Shown piece by piece: positions 7,303-15,732 of a stretch of DNA of 64,000 bases; the first letter of the stretch is position 1, and every line of letters begins with the position of its first letter. The notes under the pieces are model-generated. The model searched no databases, was not told where the DNA came from, and worked only from the letters and a program-made list of their open reading frames with translations. The translations under genes and the position numbers were made by a program. Source of the stretch: Halopenitus persicus (lineage in GTDB: Archaea > Halobacteriota > Halobacteria > Halobacteriales > Haloferacaceae); NCBI RefSeq assembly GCF_002355635.1, contig NZ_AP017558.1, positions 2,356,001 to 2,420,000 on the forward strand. Direction: 5' to 3'.

Positions 7303-8175
7303 ATGGGGTACGAGTACACCGGCGACGCCCACGAAGCGCTCGTCGACTCCTATCGAGCGGACGAATCGCCCTTCCCGACGGGGTCCTCTCGGACCTATCC
7401 TCGGCACGATTCCCTGCGTGACGAACCCCTCCTTCTCAAACAGCTCCTGTTTCCCAACTGCTGGAACGCGACGGAGTTGGTGGGCGACCCCGAGGAAACC
7501 CGTGACCGGCTGACCGAACTCGGCACCCGTCTGCACGAGGGGGTCACGGCCTATTCCGACCGCGACGCTGACGAGTTACTCGCGACCGTCGACGGACTGC
7601 TCGATCGATTGCCGGCGATTCGACGCGCCCTCAAGAAGGACGTCGAGGCCGCGTACAAAGGCGATCCCGCGGCGAAGAGCTACTGCGAGATCATCCGGTC
7701 GTATCCCGGCTTTCATGCCGTCCTGATCCATCGGGTGGCGCACGTCTGTTATGAGGAGGACCACTCCGAGTACGCCCGCGAACTCGCCGAATACGCCAAG
7801 GCCGAGACGGGAATCGATATCCACCCCGGTGCGGAGATCGGCGAGTACTTCTTCGTCGATCACGGGACCGGCGTCGTCATCGGCGAGACGGCGACGGTCG
7901 GCGAGTGGGTTCGGCTCTACCAGAACGTCACGCTTGGCGCGCTCCATTTCGAGGAGGAGGAGGGCGAGGACCAAATGCTGGCGAAGGATTACAAGCGCCA
8001 CCCCGACATCGGCAACCACGTCGTCATCGGTGCCGGAAGCAACGTGCTCGGAGCGATCGACATCGGCGATCACGTGAGCATCGGCGCGAACTCCTGGGTG
8101 ACCGACGACGTCCCGGACGACACAAGCGTGTTCATCGCCGATCATCCCGAACAGGAGCGAAAATCGAACCGATAG
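7303..8175 (+). CDS. Serine O-acetyltransferase (CysE/EpsC-like)
   Basis: This enzyme transfers acetyl from acetyl-CoA to serine, giving O-acetylserine for cysteine synthesis. The N-terminal ~135 residues are helical, including LKKDVEAAYKGDPAA and SYPGFHAVLIHRVAH. They are followed by a left-handed beta-helix of hexapeptide repeats (GIDIHPGAEIGEYFFVDHGTG, VVIGAGSNVLGAIDIGDHVSIGANSWV). The His of DHGTGVVIGE matches the family's catalytic region. The 290-residue length fits the longer bacterial-type enzymes. The ATG at 7303 is chosen; a TTG at 7258 is in frame but overlaps the divergent MFS upstream region. Confidence 0.85.
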   Translation: MGYEYTGDAHEALVDSYRADESPFPTGSSRTYPRHDSLRDEPLLLKQLLFPNCWNATELVGDPEETRDRLTELGTRLHEGVTAYSDRDADELLATVDGLLDRLPAIRRALKKDVEAAYKGDPAAKSYCEIIRSYPGFHAVLIHRVAHVCYEEDHSEYARELAEYAKAETGIDIHPGAEIGEYFFVDHGTGVVIGETATVGEWVRLYQNVTLGALHFEEEEGEDQMLAKDYKRHPDIGNHVVIGAGSNVLGAIDIGDHVSIGANSWVTDDVPDDTSVFIADHPEQERKSNR

Positions 8176-8304
8176 TCGCATCGATGCTGCAACCGAACCG
8201 GATCCGCTCTCGGGCGGCAGGACGCCGAACCCGGTGGCTGACTGTACCGTCGTCGTCTCAACCAACCACCGCATTTCCTATCGCGGCATCTACTTTATTA
8301 CGGA

Positions 8305-8350
8305 GAATCAAGGAGAAAGCCTCGCGCTTCAGCGCGGGGAGGATGTCAAT
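8305..8350 (+). mobile_element. Remnant of an IS200/IS605-type element right end
   Basis: A hairpin (CCTCGCGC, loop TTCA, GCGCGGGG; 8320-8339) is flanked by GAGAAAG and GAGGATGTCAAT. From memory this matches the right end seen downstream of haloarchaeal tnpB-type transposase genes. No transposase frame or left end is visible in the 8176-8345 gap, so it is a solitary end or a small non-autonomous derivative. The terminal ATGTCA supplies the purB stop codon (TCA at 8346-8348 on the plus strand). A simple bidirectional terminator between the convergent cysE and purB is the alternative. Confidence 0.5.
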
Positions 8351-9839
8351 CGTCGCGGTCCGCGTCGATCCCGTCCACGAGTTCCGATCCGAAACCGACG
8401 TAGCCGGCCGGCGTCAGCGCGTTCAGCTCCTCGCGAACGGACTCGTCGACCTCGAGGTCCGCGAACAGATCCCGGAAGTCGTCGAGCGTGACCGCCTTGC
8501 CGCGGGTCAGTTCCTTGACGCGCTCGTAGGCCGCCGTGTCACCCTCCCGCCGAAGGATCGTCTGGACCGCCTCGCCGATGATCGCGGGCGTCGCTTCCAG
8601 CTCCTCGCGCATCACCTGCTCGTTCGGGACCACCTTCCCCAGCCCGTCCGCGGTCTTCGAGTAGCCGATCAGGCTGTGGGCGAGGGCAGCCCCGACGTTG
8701 CGCTTCACGGTTGAGTCCGAGAGGTCACGCTGCAGCCGGGAGGTGGTGACGTAGTCGGCGAGGAACGTGAGGTCGGCGTTGGCCTTCGAGAGGTTGCCCT
8801 CGCCGTTCTCGAAGTCGATCGGGTTCACCTTGTGGGGCATCGTCGAGGAGCCGGTCTCGCCCTCGACGGCCTCCTGGCCGAGGTATCGGTCGGACACGTA
8901 GAGCCAGGCGTCCAGGTCCAGGTCCCGGAGAACGTTGTTCACGCCGCGGACCGCGTCGAAGACGGCCGCGATGTCGTCACAGGGATTGACCTGGGTCGTC
9001 AGCGGGACGTGTTCGAGCCCGAGATCGGTCACGAACGACCGGGAGAACGCCCGCCAGTCGACGTCCGGATAGGCGGCCTCGTGCGCCGCGTACGTTCCGG
9101 AGGCGCCGGCCAGCTTGCCGGCGATCGCGTCCGTCTCGCGCTGTAGTCGCCCGAGCGTCCGTCCGAGCCGCGACGCGTAGACCGCCATCTCCTTGCCGAA
9201 GGTCGTGGGCGTGGCCGGCTGGCCGTGGGTGCGCGCGAGCATCGGGAGGTCACGGTGCTCGTGGGCGAGGTCGACGAGTTCGTCACGAACCTCGCGGATC
9301 GCCGGCGCGAGCACCTCCTCGACCGCGGGCTTCAAGAGCAGCCGGTGTGCGAGGTTGTTGACGTCCTCGCTTGTCAGCCCGAAGTGTATCCACGGATAGA
9401 GAGCCTCGGCGTCGTCGATCGGCGGCTTTTCCTCCGTTTCCGTCACCGCCGCCGCCTCCGCAAGCCGGACCCGGAGGAAATATTCGACCGCCTTGACGTC
9501 GTGGTTGGTCGCGTCGTACCCCTCCGCTCCCCGCACCTCGAGGTCCTTGATGAGGCGGGCGTCGTCGGCGTCGAACGTCCGGTACGTTGCCCGGATCGCC
9601 GCCCGGGCGTCGGCGTCGAGGGCGATCGGCGTCGCCTCGAGGTCGGCCAGCGCGATCAGATACTCCGCCTCGACCCGCGTTCGGGCACGCATCAGTGCCG
9701 CCTCGCTGGCGTACGGCGACAGCGGTTCGGTCCGGCGCGCGTATCGTCCGTCGAGCGGCGAGACGGCGGCGAGGGGATCCTCCCGTGGGAGGCCCGCGAT
9801 CCCCTGGCCGTCCGTCGCCGATCGCGACTCGTCGGTCAT
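8346..9839 (-). CDS. purB: Adenylosuccinate lyase
   Basis: This enzyme catalyses two purine steps: SAICAR to AICAR plus fumarate, and adenylosuccinate to AMP plus fumarate. The signature GSSTMPHKVNPIDFEN is intact, with the catalytic Ser in the flexible loop. TSEDVNNLAHRLLL and ARTHGQPATPTTFGKE, which carries the second catalytic His, are also present. The 497-residue length is normal. The start MTDESRSATD is chosen over an in-frame ATG 22 codons upstream. The gene is divergent from purNH across 165 bases, and its stop codon overlaps the mobile-element end at 8305-8350. Confidence 0.97.
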   Translation of the reverse strand: MTDESRSATDGQGIAGLPREDPLAAVSPLDGRYARRTEPLSPYASEAALMRARTRVEAEYLIALADLEATPIALDADARAAIRATYRTFDADDARLIKDLEVRGAEGYDATNHDVKAVEYFLRVRLAEAAAVTETEEKPPIDDAEALYPWIHFGLTSEDVNNLAHRLLLKPAVEEVLAPAIREVRDELVDLAHEHRDLPMLARTHGQPATPTTFGKEMAVYASRLGRTLGRLQRETDAIAGKLAGASGTYAAHEAAYPDVDWRAFSRSFVTDLGLEHVPLTTQVNPCDDIAAVFDAVRGVNNVLRDLDLDAWLYVSDRYLGQEAVEGETGSSTMPHKVNPIDFENGEGNLSKANADLTFLADYVTTSRLQRDLSDSTVKRNVGAALAHSLIGYSKTADGLGKVVPNEQVMREELEATPAIIGEAVQTILRREGDTAAYERVKELTRGKAVTLDDFRDLFADLEVDESVREELNALTPAGYVGFGSELVDGIDADRDD

Positions 9840-9940
9840 ACCCGTTGCTGTCCGCGGCCGGCGCAAAAGCGTGTCGATGGTCGTGCACGGCCGTGGATAC
9901 TTCAAGCCGATTCGTCGTCGTCGACGCCAGTATCTATCCG

Positions 9941-9952
9941 CGTTCGTGGATC
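9941..9952 (-). promoter_or_regulatory. GATCCACGAACG word between purB and purNH
   Basis: Read on the minus strand, this word lies about 102-113 bases before the purB start. A near-identical word, GATCCACGAATG, lies in the same orientation 90-101 bases before the purK start (13542-13553). It is a candidate shared regulatory site, but a chance match cannot be excluded by eye. Confidence 0.3.
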
Positions 9953-9974
9953 CATCCCGGTTCGGGACCGCAAT

Positions 9975-10004
9975 CCATATACTCCGTCACGCGGACCCTC
10001 GCGT
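9975..10004 (+). promoter_or_regulatory. purNH promoter with TATA box and ACCCTCG start-proximal word
   Basis: CCATATACT at 9975-9983 is centred about 26 bases before the purNH ATG, implying a leaderless message. The 14-mer CACGCGGACCCTCG (9988-10001) is followed by three bases and then ATG. The same 14-mer with the same spacing precedes the agl23-like gene. Confidence 0.6.
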
Positions 10005-11597
10005 ATGAAGATCGCCGGGTTAGCGAGCAACCGCGGGCGGAACCTGCTGCACATCGACGACGTGGCGCCGGGCGGTGCGGAGCTGGCCGTCGCGTTGACC
10101 AACCGCGAGGGCGCGCCGATCGTGGAGTCGGCCGCCGAGCGGGGGATCCCGACCGAGGTCGTCGTGCGGGCGGACGGGGAATCGCGAGCCGACCACGAAC
10201 GGCGCATCCTGGACCGGATCGCGAACTACGACGTCGACCTCGTCTGTCTGGACGGGTATATGCGGGTGCTGACCGAGACGTTCATCGAGAACGCGCCGAC
10301 GTCGATCAACGTGCATCCGTCGTTGCTGCCGGCCTTCCCCGGAACGAACGCCCACGAGCAGGTACTCGATGCCGGCGTCCGAACGACCGGCAGCACCGTT
10401 CACGTGGTCACCGAGGCGGTCGACGCCGGTCCCATCCTCACCCAGGAGCCCGTTCCGGTCTACGAGGACGACGACGCGGAGTCGTTAAAGCAGAGAGTGC
10501 TATACGAATCCGAGTTCACGGCCTATCCCCGCGTCGTTCGGTGGTTCGCGGAGGGTCGCGTCGACGTCGACCACGAGGCCGGAACCGCCTCGATCGCGGG
10601 CGATACGGGCGGCGACTTCCCGACGCGGCGGCTCGTCTCGGAGGACCGCGGCGAGCGGCTGCGATACGGCGAGAACCCGCATCAGGAGGCTGCGCTGTAC
10701 GTCGACGACGCCTGTACGGAGGCGTCGGTCGTCGGTGCGCCCCAATTGAACGGGGGAACGAAGGGAATGGGGTACAACAACTACAACGACGCCGACGCCG
10801 CGCTCTCGCTCGTCAAGGAGTTCGACGAGCCGGCGGCCGCGGTGATCAAACACACCAACCCGGCCGGCTGTGCGACGAGCGATACCCTCGCGGACGCCTA
10901 CGATCGTGCGCTCCGAACCGACGCGAAGTCGGCCTTCGGCGGGATCGTCGCGCTCAACCGTCAGTGTGACGCCGAGACCGCCACCGCGATCACCGACTCG
11001 TTCAAGGAGGTCGTCGTCGCGCCCGGCTACACCGACGCTGCCCTCGACGTGCTTCGGGAATCGGAGAACCTGCGCGTGCTCGACGTCGGCCCGCTCGGCG
11101 AGGGCGCCGACCGATTCACGGAGACGCTGACCGAAAAGCCGCTGGTCGGCGGCCGGCTGGTCCAGGAGCGCGACCGCCAGTCGCCGACCGTCGACGACCT
11201 CGAGGTCGTCACCGAGCGCGAGCCGACCGACGCGGAGATCGAGACGATGCTGTTCGCCTGGAAGACGCTCAAGCACGTCAAATCGAACGGGATCCTCTTT
11301 GCGACCGGAACCGAGACGGTCGGCGTCGGGATGGGACAGGTCTCCCGGGTCGACGCCGTGACGCTCGCGGCGATGAAGGCCGACAAGGACGCGGACGGGA
11401 AGTCCGCCGACGGGGCCGTGATGGCCTCGGACGCGTTCTTCCCGTTCCCGGACGGGATCGACGAGGCGGCCGCGGTCGGGATCGAGGCCGTGATCCAGCC
11501 CGGCGGGTCGGTCAACGACGAGGACGTCATCGAGGCGGCCGACGACCACGGAATGGCGATGGCGTTCACCGGATCGCGGAGCTTCCGACACGACTGA
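10005..11597 (+). CDS. purNH: Fused GAR transformylase / AICAR transformylase (PurN-PurH)
   Basis: This is a fusion of two folate-dependent formyl transferases of purine synthesis. Residues 1 to ~185 are PurN: INVHPSLLPAFPGTN holds the catalytic Asn102 and His104, and VTEAVDAGPIL the catalytic-region Asp. From ~215 the AICAR transformylase part of PurH begins with LRYGENPHQEAALY, then NGGTKGMGYNNYNDADAAL and KHTNPAGCA with the catalytic Lys-His pair. The N-terminal IMP cyclohydrolase domain of bacterial PurH is absent, so the last ring closure must be done elsewhere, presumably by a PurO-type enzyme. The 530-residue protein starts at an ATG with a leaderless-type promoter. Confidence 0.95.
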   Translation: MKIAGLASNRGRNLLHIDDVAPGGAELAVALTNREGAPIVESAAERGIPTEVVVRADGESRADHERRILDRIANYDVDLVCLDGYMRVLTETFIENAPTSINVHPSLLPAFPGTNAHEQVLDAGVRTTGSTVHVVTEAVDAGPILTQEPVPVYEDDDAESLKQRVLYESEFTAYPRVVRWFAEGRVDVDHEAGTASIAGDTGGDFPTRRLVSEDRGERLRYGENPHQEAALYVDDACTEASVVGAPQLNGGTKGMGYNNYNDADAALSLVKEFDEPAAAVIKHTNPAGCATSDTLADAYDRALRTDAKSAFGGIVALNRQCDAETATAITDSFKEVVVAPGYTDAALDVLRESENLRVLDVGPLGEGADRFTETLTEKPLVGGRLVQERDRQSPTVDDLEVVTEREPTDAEIETMLFAWKTLKHVKSNGILFATGTETVGVGMGQVSRVDAVTLAAMKADKDADGKSADGAVMASDAFFPFPDGIDEAAAVGIEAVIQPGGSVNDEDVIEAADDHGMAMAFTGSRSFRHD

Positions 11598-11671
11598 CGG
11601 AACAGTCCCCATCGGCTCGACGGGCTCGCGGCCAACGAGACACGGCAACGGGGACGGTCCGAACGGGAACA

Positions 11672-11705
11672 CAAGAATTGTAACCTCGCACGCGGACCCT
11701 CGGAT
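11672..11705 (+). promoter_or_regulatory. Promoter of the Agl23-like gene with shared ACCCTCG word
   Basis: AAGAATTGTAA near 11673-11683 is placed like a leaderless TATA element. CACGCGGACCCTCG (11689-11702) lies three bases before the ATG, as in front of purNH. Confidence 0.5.
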
Positions 11706-13532
11706 ATGTCGTCACCGGAGCACGGGGACCGAGCCGGTCGTGCTGGCGCGGCGGATTCGCGCACGCTCGTGGCGTTGGCGGCCGTCACGGTCCTCGCGCT
11801 CGCGCTCCGGCTGTACGAACTCGGCGGACGGGTCTTCCACTGGGACGAGGGACGGGTGGGATACTGGACGCTCAGATACGTCGAGAGCGGCCATCTGGAG
11901 TACGAGCCGATCATCCACGGCCCGTTTCTCCGGATCGTCAACGCGGCGGTCTTCGGCGTCCTGCCGCCGACCGACGCCTCCGCGCGGTTGGTCGTGGCGC
12001 TCGTCGGCGGACTCCTTCCGCTGTCGGTCTGGCTGTTTCGGGCCCATCTCGACCGGTGGGAGCTCGTCGCCGTCGCCGGGCTGCTCGCGTGCAATCCCCT
12101 GTTGGTCTACTACTCGCGATTCATGCGAAACGACGTCCTGGTCGGGGCCTTCGCCTTCGTCGCGCTCGGGTTCGCGGTCCGGGCGATCGACGCCCGCCGG
12201 GCTCGATACCTCTATCCCGGCGCCGTCGCCCTGGCGCTGTCGCTTGCCACCAAGGCGAACACGATCCTCTACGTCCTCTGTTTCCTCGGCGCTGGCGCGC
12301 TGATTGCGGATCACCAGGTCGTTCGAGCCGTCGGTCGGGGCACGGACCGGCCGTCGGTCCGCTCCGCGGTCGGTGGCTGGCTTCGCGCCCGTTGGCGCGG
12401 GCTGTCGTCCGTCGCGGGACGATGGCATCCGGCGGCGTACGTGCTCGGACACGTCGTCGGGATCGCGGTCGCTTTTCTGGCGGTCACGGTGTTCTTCTAC
12501 GCGCCCCGGCCCCTCCTTCACGAGGCGCTCGGGTCGCCGGGACTTTGGTCGACCGTTCTTCACGAGGCCACGGTGGGATCGGCCGAGGAGCTTGCCGACC
12601 TCTGGCTCACCGGCGAGATGCAGGACAACCCCTACCTGCAGTTCCTCCGCCACGAGATCGAGACGCTCGTCCACGCGGGTCCCGTCGCAGCCGTCTTCGC
12701 CATCGTCGGCTTCCTCGTCGACGGACACGTCCGTGGCCGCGAGACGGTCCCTGCCGGGCGTCGCCGCGCGCTGGTCGCCTTCGCGACCTATTGGGGGCTC
12801 GCGAGCCTGATCGGCTATCCGGCCGCGACCGACATCAACGCCCCCTGGTCGGCCGTCCACATCGTGCTCCCGCTGACGATCCCTGCGGGCGTCGGGCTCG
12901 CGTACGTCGCCCGGGAGGGGTGGGCAGCGGTTGCGGGGCCGACGTCGGCCTCGTGGGCCGACCTGGGGGTCGTCGACCGGGAGACGGCGGTTCTCGCCCT
13001 CCTCGTTCTGCTGGCGGCGACCGCCGGCGTGCTCGTCCCGACGGCGACCTACTGGAACTCGACGAACCCCGACCACACTGCGGCGGTCCAGTGGGCGCAA
13101 CCGCACAACGAGGCCCGGTCGACGATCGCGGACGTCGAGGCGGTCGCGGCGACCCACGACGACGGCACCGATATCCTGTTCGTCGGGACGCACACGTCAT
13201 CCCGCGATGACGCGATGTACGTCGACAACGAGTCGGCCGCCGACCGGGACGGCGCGCCGGGCGGATGGTACGATCGGCTCCCGCTACCCTGGTATTACGA
13301 ACGCGCGGGCGCGACCGTCGACAGCGTGAGCGCCGACGCCGACCGCGCGGCCGCCCTGGCGGACCCCCCGCCGGTCGTGATCGTTCACGCGGCGGGCCGC
13401 GAGTCCGTCGCGCCGCACCTCGATGGGTATCGCGTCACGGACCACGAGTTCCGACTGTGGAACTTCCGGCTCGTCTTCTTCATCGAGGAGGATGCGCTTC
13501 GCGAGGCCGGCCGTCTCGATCCGCCCTCGTGA
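11706..13532 (+). CDS. Agl23-like membrane glycosyltransferase-family protein
   Basis: This 608-residue polytopic membrane protein has an N-terminal GT39-like region: LRLYELGGRVFHWDEGRVGYW, with an acidic DEG motif after the first membrane segment, then YSRFMRNDVLVGAFAF. It resembles the archaeal TIGR03663 family, annotated as flippase-associated Agl23 or predicted mannosyltransferase. A role in lipid-linked glycan or S-layer glycosylation is inferred from the family. About eleven hydrophobic segments are followed by a soluble C-terminal domain of ~170 residues. It sits between purNH and purK and shares their start-proximal sequence word, although no purine role is expected. Confidence 0.8.
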   Translation: MSSPEHGDRAGRAGAADSRTLVALAAVTVLALALRLYELGGRVFHWDEGRVGYWTLRYVESGHLEYEPIIHGPFLRIVNAAVFGVLPPTDASARLVVALVGGLLPLSVWLFRAHLDRWELVAVAGLLACNPLLVYYSRFMRNDVLVGAFAFVALGFAVRAIDARRARYLYPGAVALALSLATKANTILYVLCFLGAGALIADHQVVRAVGRGTDRPSVRSAVGGWLRARWRGLSSVAGRWHPAAYVLGHVVGIAVAFLAVTVFFYAPRPLLHEALGSPGLWSTVLHEATVGSAEELADLWLTGEMQDNPYLQFLRHEIETLVHAGPVAAVFAIVGFLVDGHVRGRETVPAGRRRALVAFATYWGLASLIGYPAATDINAPWSAVHIVLPLTIPAGVGLAYVAREGWAAVAGPTSASWADLGVVDRETAVLALLVLLAATAGVLVPTATYWNSTNPDHTAAVQWAQPHNEARSTIADVEAVAATHDDGTDILFVGTHTSSRDDAMYVDNESAADRDGAPGGWYDRLPLPWYYERAGATVDSVSADADRAAALADPPPVVIVHAAGRESVAPHLDGYRVTDHEFRLWNFRLVFFIEEDALREAGRLDPPS

Positions 13533-13541
13533 GGCCAGTTT

Positions 13542-13642
13542 GATCCACGAATGTGGCTATTGGAGCACCGTTCGTCCCGGATCGATCCATCTCCTCGGCG
13601 TATGTGGCAATCCTTATGCGGGCCCGTTCGCAACCCTCGCGC
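13542..13642 (+). promoter_or_regulatory. purK upstream region with leaderless promoter
   Basis: GATCCACGAATG (13542-13553) resembles the word in the purB-purNH gap. CCTTATGC (13613-13620) lies about 27 bases before the GTG at 13643, and ACCCTCG (13633-13639) lies exactly three bases before the GTG, as in the two preceding genes. This arrangement decides for the GTG at 13643 over the ATG at 13616. Confidence 0.5.
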
Positions 13643-14854
13643 GTGACAGTCACGCTACCAGGACCGACGATCGGGATCGTCGGCGGCGGACAGCTCGGAC
13701 GGATGATCGGCGAGGCGGTCGCCCGTCGGGGGATCGAGGTCGTCGTCCTCGACCCGACGCCGGACTGTCCCGCCGCGCCGGTGGTCTCCGAGCAGATCGT
13801 CGGCGGATTCGACGACGAGGCGGCGATCCGGGAGCTCGCCGAGCGGGCGGACGTGCTCACCTACGAGATCGAGCTGGCCGACCCGGACGTGCTCGAGGCC
13901 GTCGCCGCGGCGCACGACCTGCCGGTCCATCCCGACCCGGACACCCTCCGGACGATCCAGGACAAGCTCGTCCAGAAGTCGGCGCTCGAGGACGCCGGGA
14001 TCCCGGTCCCGCCGTTCGCGGCAGTCTCCTCGGCGGCCGACCTGGAGGCCGCGCTCGACCGGTTCGGGGACGTGATGCTGAAGGCGCGCGAGGGCGGGTA
14101 CGACGGACGCGGAAACCGGCCGGTGACCGACGCCGCGGAGGTCGAGGCGGCGCTCGAGGAGCTCGGCACGAACGCGATGGCGGAGGCGTTCGTCCCCTTC
14201 GAGCGCGAGCTCTCGGTCATCGGCGTCGTGGGTGCCGACGGCGTTCGGACCTATCCGGTGACCGAGACGATCCATCGGGAGGAGATCCTCAGGGAAAGCG
14301 TGACGCCCGCCCGGACCGACGACGCCGTGGCCGACCGGGCCGAGGCGGTCGCCCGCGACGTGCTCGAGTTCCTCGACGGCCGGGGCGTCTACGGCATCGA
14401 GCTCTTCGAGACGCCGGACGGCGAGATCCTCGTCAACGAGATCGCGCCACGGCCGCACAACTCCGGCCACTGGACGATCGAGGGCGCCCGGACCTCCCAG
14501 TTCGAGAACCACGCACGGGCCGTCCTCGGCTGGCCGCTCGGGCCCACGGACTGCCGCGGGACGACCGTGACCGCGAACCTCCTCGGCGACGTCTCCGAGA
14601 CGGGGCCGGCGCGGCTCCGCGGCGTCGAGGCGATCCTCGATGCGCCCGACGCAAGCCTCCACTGGTACGGGAAGGACGACGTCCGGCCGCTTCGCAAGAT
14701 GGGCCACCTGACCGTCACTCCCGCCGGGTCGCCCGCTGACGGCGGGACCAACACGGACCGGGACGCGTCCACGGGCGCCGAGAGACTTGACCGCGCGCGC
14801 GGCCTCCGCGACGCAGTGACGTTCGCGCCCGCGGACGCGCCCGATACCGAGTGA
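13643..14854 (+). CDS. purK: N5-carboxyaminoimidazole ribonucleotide synthase
   Basis: PurK is an ATP-grasp enzyme that carboxylates AIR to N5-CAIR with ATP and bicarbonate. It begins with the PurK Rossmann-like motif TIGIVGGGQLGRMIGEAV, continues with VLTYEIE, DKLVQKSALEDAGIPVPPF, and the ATP-grasp segments MLKAREGGYDGRGN and ILVNEIAPRPHNSGHWTIE. The C-terminus has HWYGKDDVRPLRKMGHLTV. The 403-residue length is normal. purE follows on the same strand after 116 bases, giving the usual two-step module, although a possible separate purE promoter cannot be excluded. Confidence 0.96.
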   Translation: MTVTLPGPTIGIVGGGQLGRMIGEAVARRGIEVVVLDPTPDCPAAPVVSEQIVGGFDDEAAIRELAERADVLTYEIELADPDVLEAVAAAHDLPVHPDPDTLRTIQDKLVQKSALEDAGIPVPPFAAVSSAADLEAALDRFGDVMLKAREGGYDGRGNRPVTDAAEVEAALEELGTNAMAEAFVPFERELSVIGVVGADGVRTYPVTETIHREEILRESVTPARTDDAVADRAEAVARDVLEFLDGRGVYGIELFETPDGEILVNEIAPRPHNSGHWTIEGARTSQFENHARAVLGWPLGPTDCRGTTVTANLLGDVSETGPARLRGVEAILDAPDASLHWYGKDDVRPLRKMGHLTVTPAGSPADGGTNTDRDASTGAERLDRARGLRDAVTFAPADAPDTE

Positions 14855-14875
14855 CAGACTACCTGACAGACTACC
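14852..14875 (+). repeat. 12-bp tandem duplication at the purK stop
   Basis: TGACAGACTACC occurs twice in direct tandem, and the first copy starts with the purK stop codon itself. The following bases contain another short direct repeat (CGCCGAGTGCC near 14878 and 14904). Confidence 0.85.
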
Positions 14876-14970
14876 GACGCCGAGTGCCGTGACCGAGCAC
14901 GAACGCCGAGTGCCTGAGGCACCCGGCACCGAACGATCGACGACCAACGCCATCACGCCGATCCGACACA

Positions 14971-15585
14971 ATGACCACGCCACGTGACCTCATCGACCGA
15001 CTCGAGACGGAAGCCGACCAGGGGGCCGACCCGGCGACCACGCCGGACGTCGGCATCATCATGGGTTCGGATTCGGACCTGCCAACGATGGCGGGCGCCT
15101 ACGAGGCGCTCGATACGTTGGGCTTTGCCGAACAGACCGACTTCTCGGACCCGCCGTCGAGCCGGTTCACCTACGAGTCCTACGTCGTCTCGGCCCACCG
15201 GACGCCGGAGCTGATGTACGCGTACGGGGAAACGGCTCGCGACCGCGGCCTCGACGTCATCATCGCGGGCGCCGGGGGCAAGTCGGCCGACCTGCCGAAC
15301 ATGACCGCATCGATCGCCTACCCGATCCCGGTGGTCGGCGTCCCGGTCCAGGAGAAGTCGGTCGACTCCGTCATCGGGATGCCCACCGGCGCGCCGATCG
15401 TGGCGGTCGACGCGGGCAAATCGTTCAACGCCGGCCTCTCGGCGGCACAGGTGCTCGCGCGCGAACACGAGTCGATAGAGGAGCGGCTCATCGAGTACCA
15501 CGAGGACCTCACGGCCGACGTCGCGGCGGTCTCCGAGGCCCTCCACGACCTCGGAATCGACGGGTTCCGCGACCGGAACGCCTGA
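14971..15585 (+). CDS. purE: N5-CAIR mutase
   Basis: PurE class I converts N5-CAIR to CAIR, the step after PurK. The core shows IIMGSDSDLPTM at the CAIR-binding loop, YVVSAHRTPELM with the catalytic His, and IIAGAGGKSADLPNM. The 204-residue protein has an N-terminal extension of about 25 residues and a longer C-terminal tail than bacterial PurE (~165 residues), as is common in haloarchaea. It starts at ATG 116 bases after purK. Confidence 0.96.
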   Translation: MTTPRDLIDRLETEADQGADPATTPDVGIIMGSDSDLPTMAGAYEALDTLGFAEQTDFSDPPSSRFTYESYVVSAHRTPELMYAYGETARDRGLDVIIAGAGGKSADLPNMTASIAYPIPVVGVPVQEKSVDSVIGMPTGAPIVAVDAGKSFNAGLSAAQVLAREHESIEERLIEYHEDLTADVAAVSEALHDLGIDGFRDRNA

Positions 15586-15732
15586 TCGGTCCCGGGATCG
15601 GCGCTCCGAGTCGGTACCGGAACCGTCCATCCGATGGCTTGCCCCCTGTGAACCCGCGTCTCACACCCGCGCGTGCGAGAATCAACGCTTATGTAGGGCC
15701 CAACCAAACCCACGTACGTTACGGAGACCTGT

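Noticed and set aside
8166-8345. Intact transposase or TnpB gene next to the element end
   Set aside because: The gap between the cysE and purB stops is only ~170 bases and has no transposase motif in any frame.
9225-10004. Extension of purNH upstream to 9225
   Set aside because: The segment is antisense to purB and Arg-rich. The conserved PurN N-terminus MKIAGLASNRGRN begins at 10005 behind a promoter.
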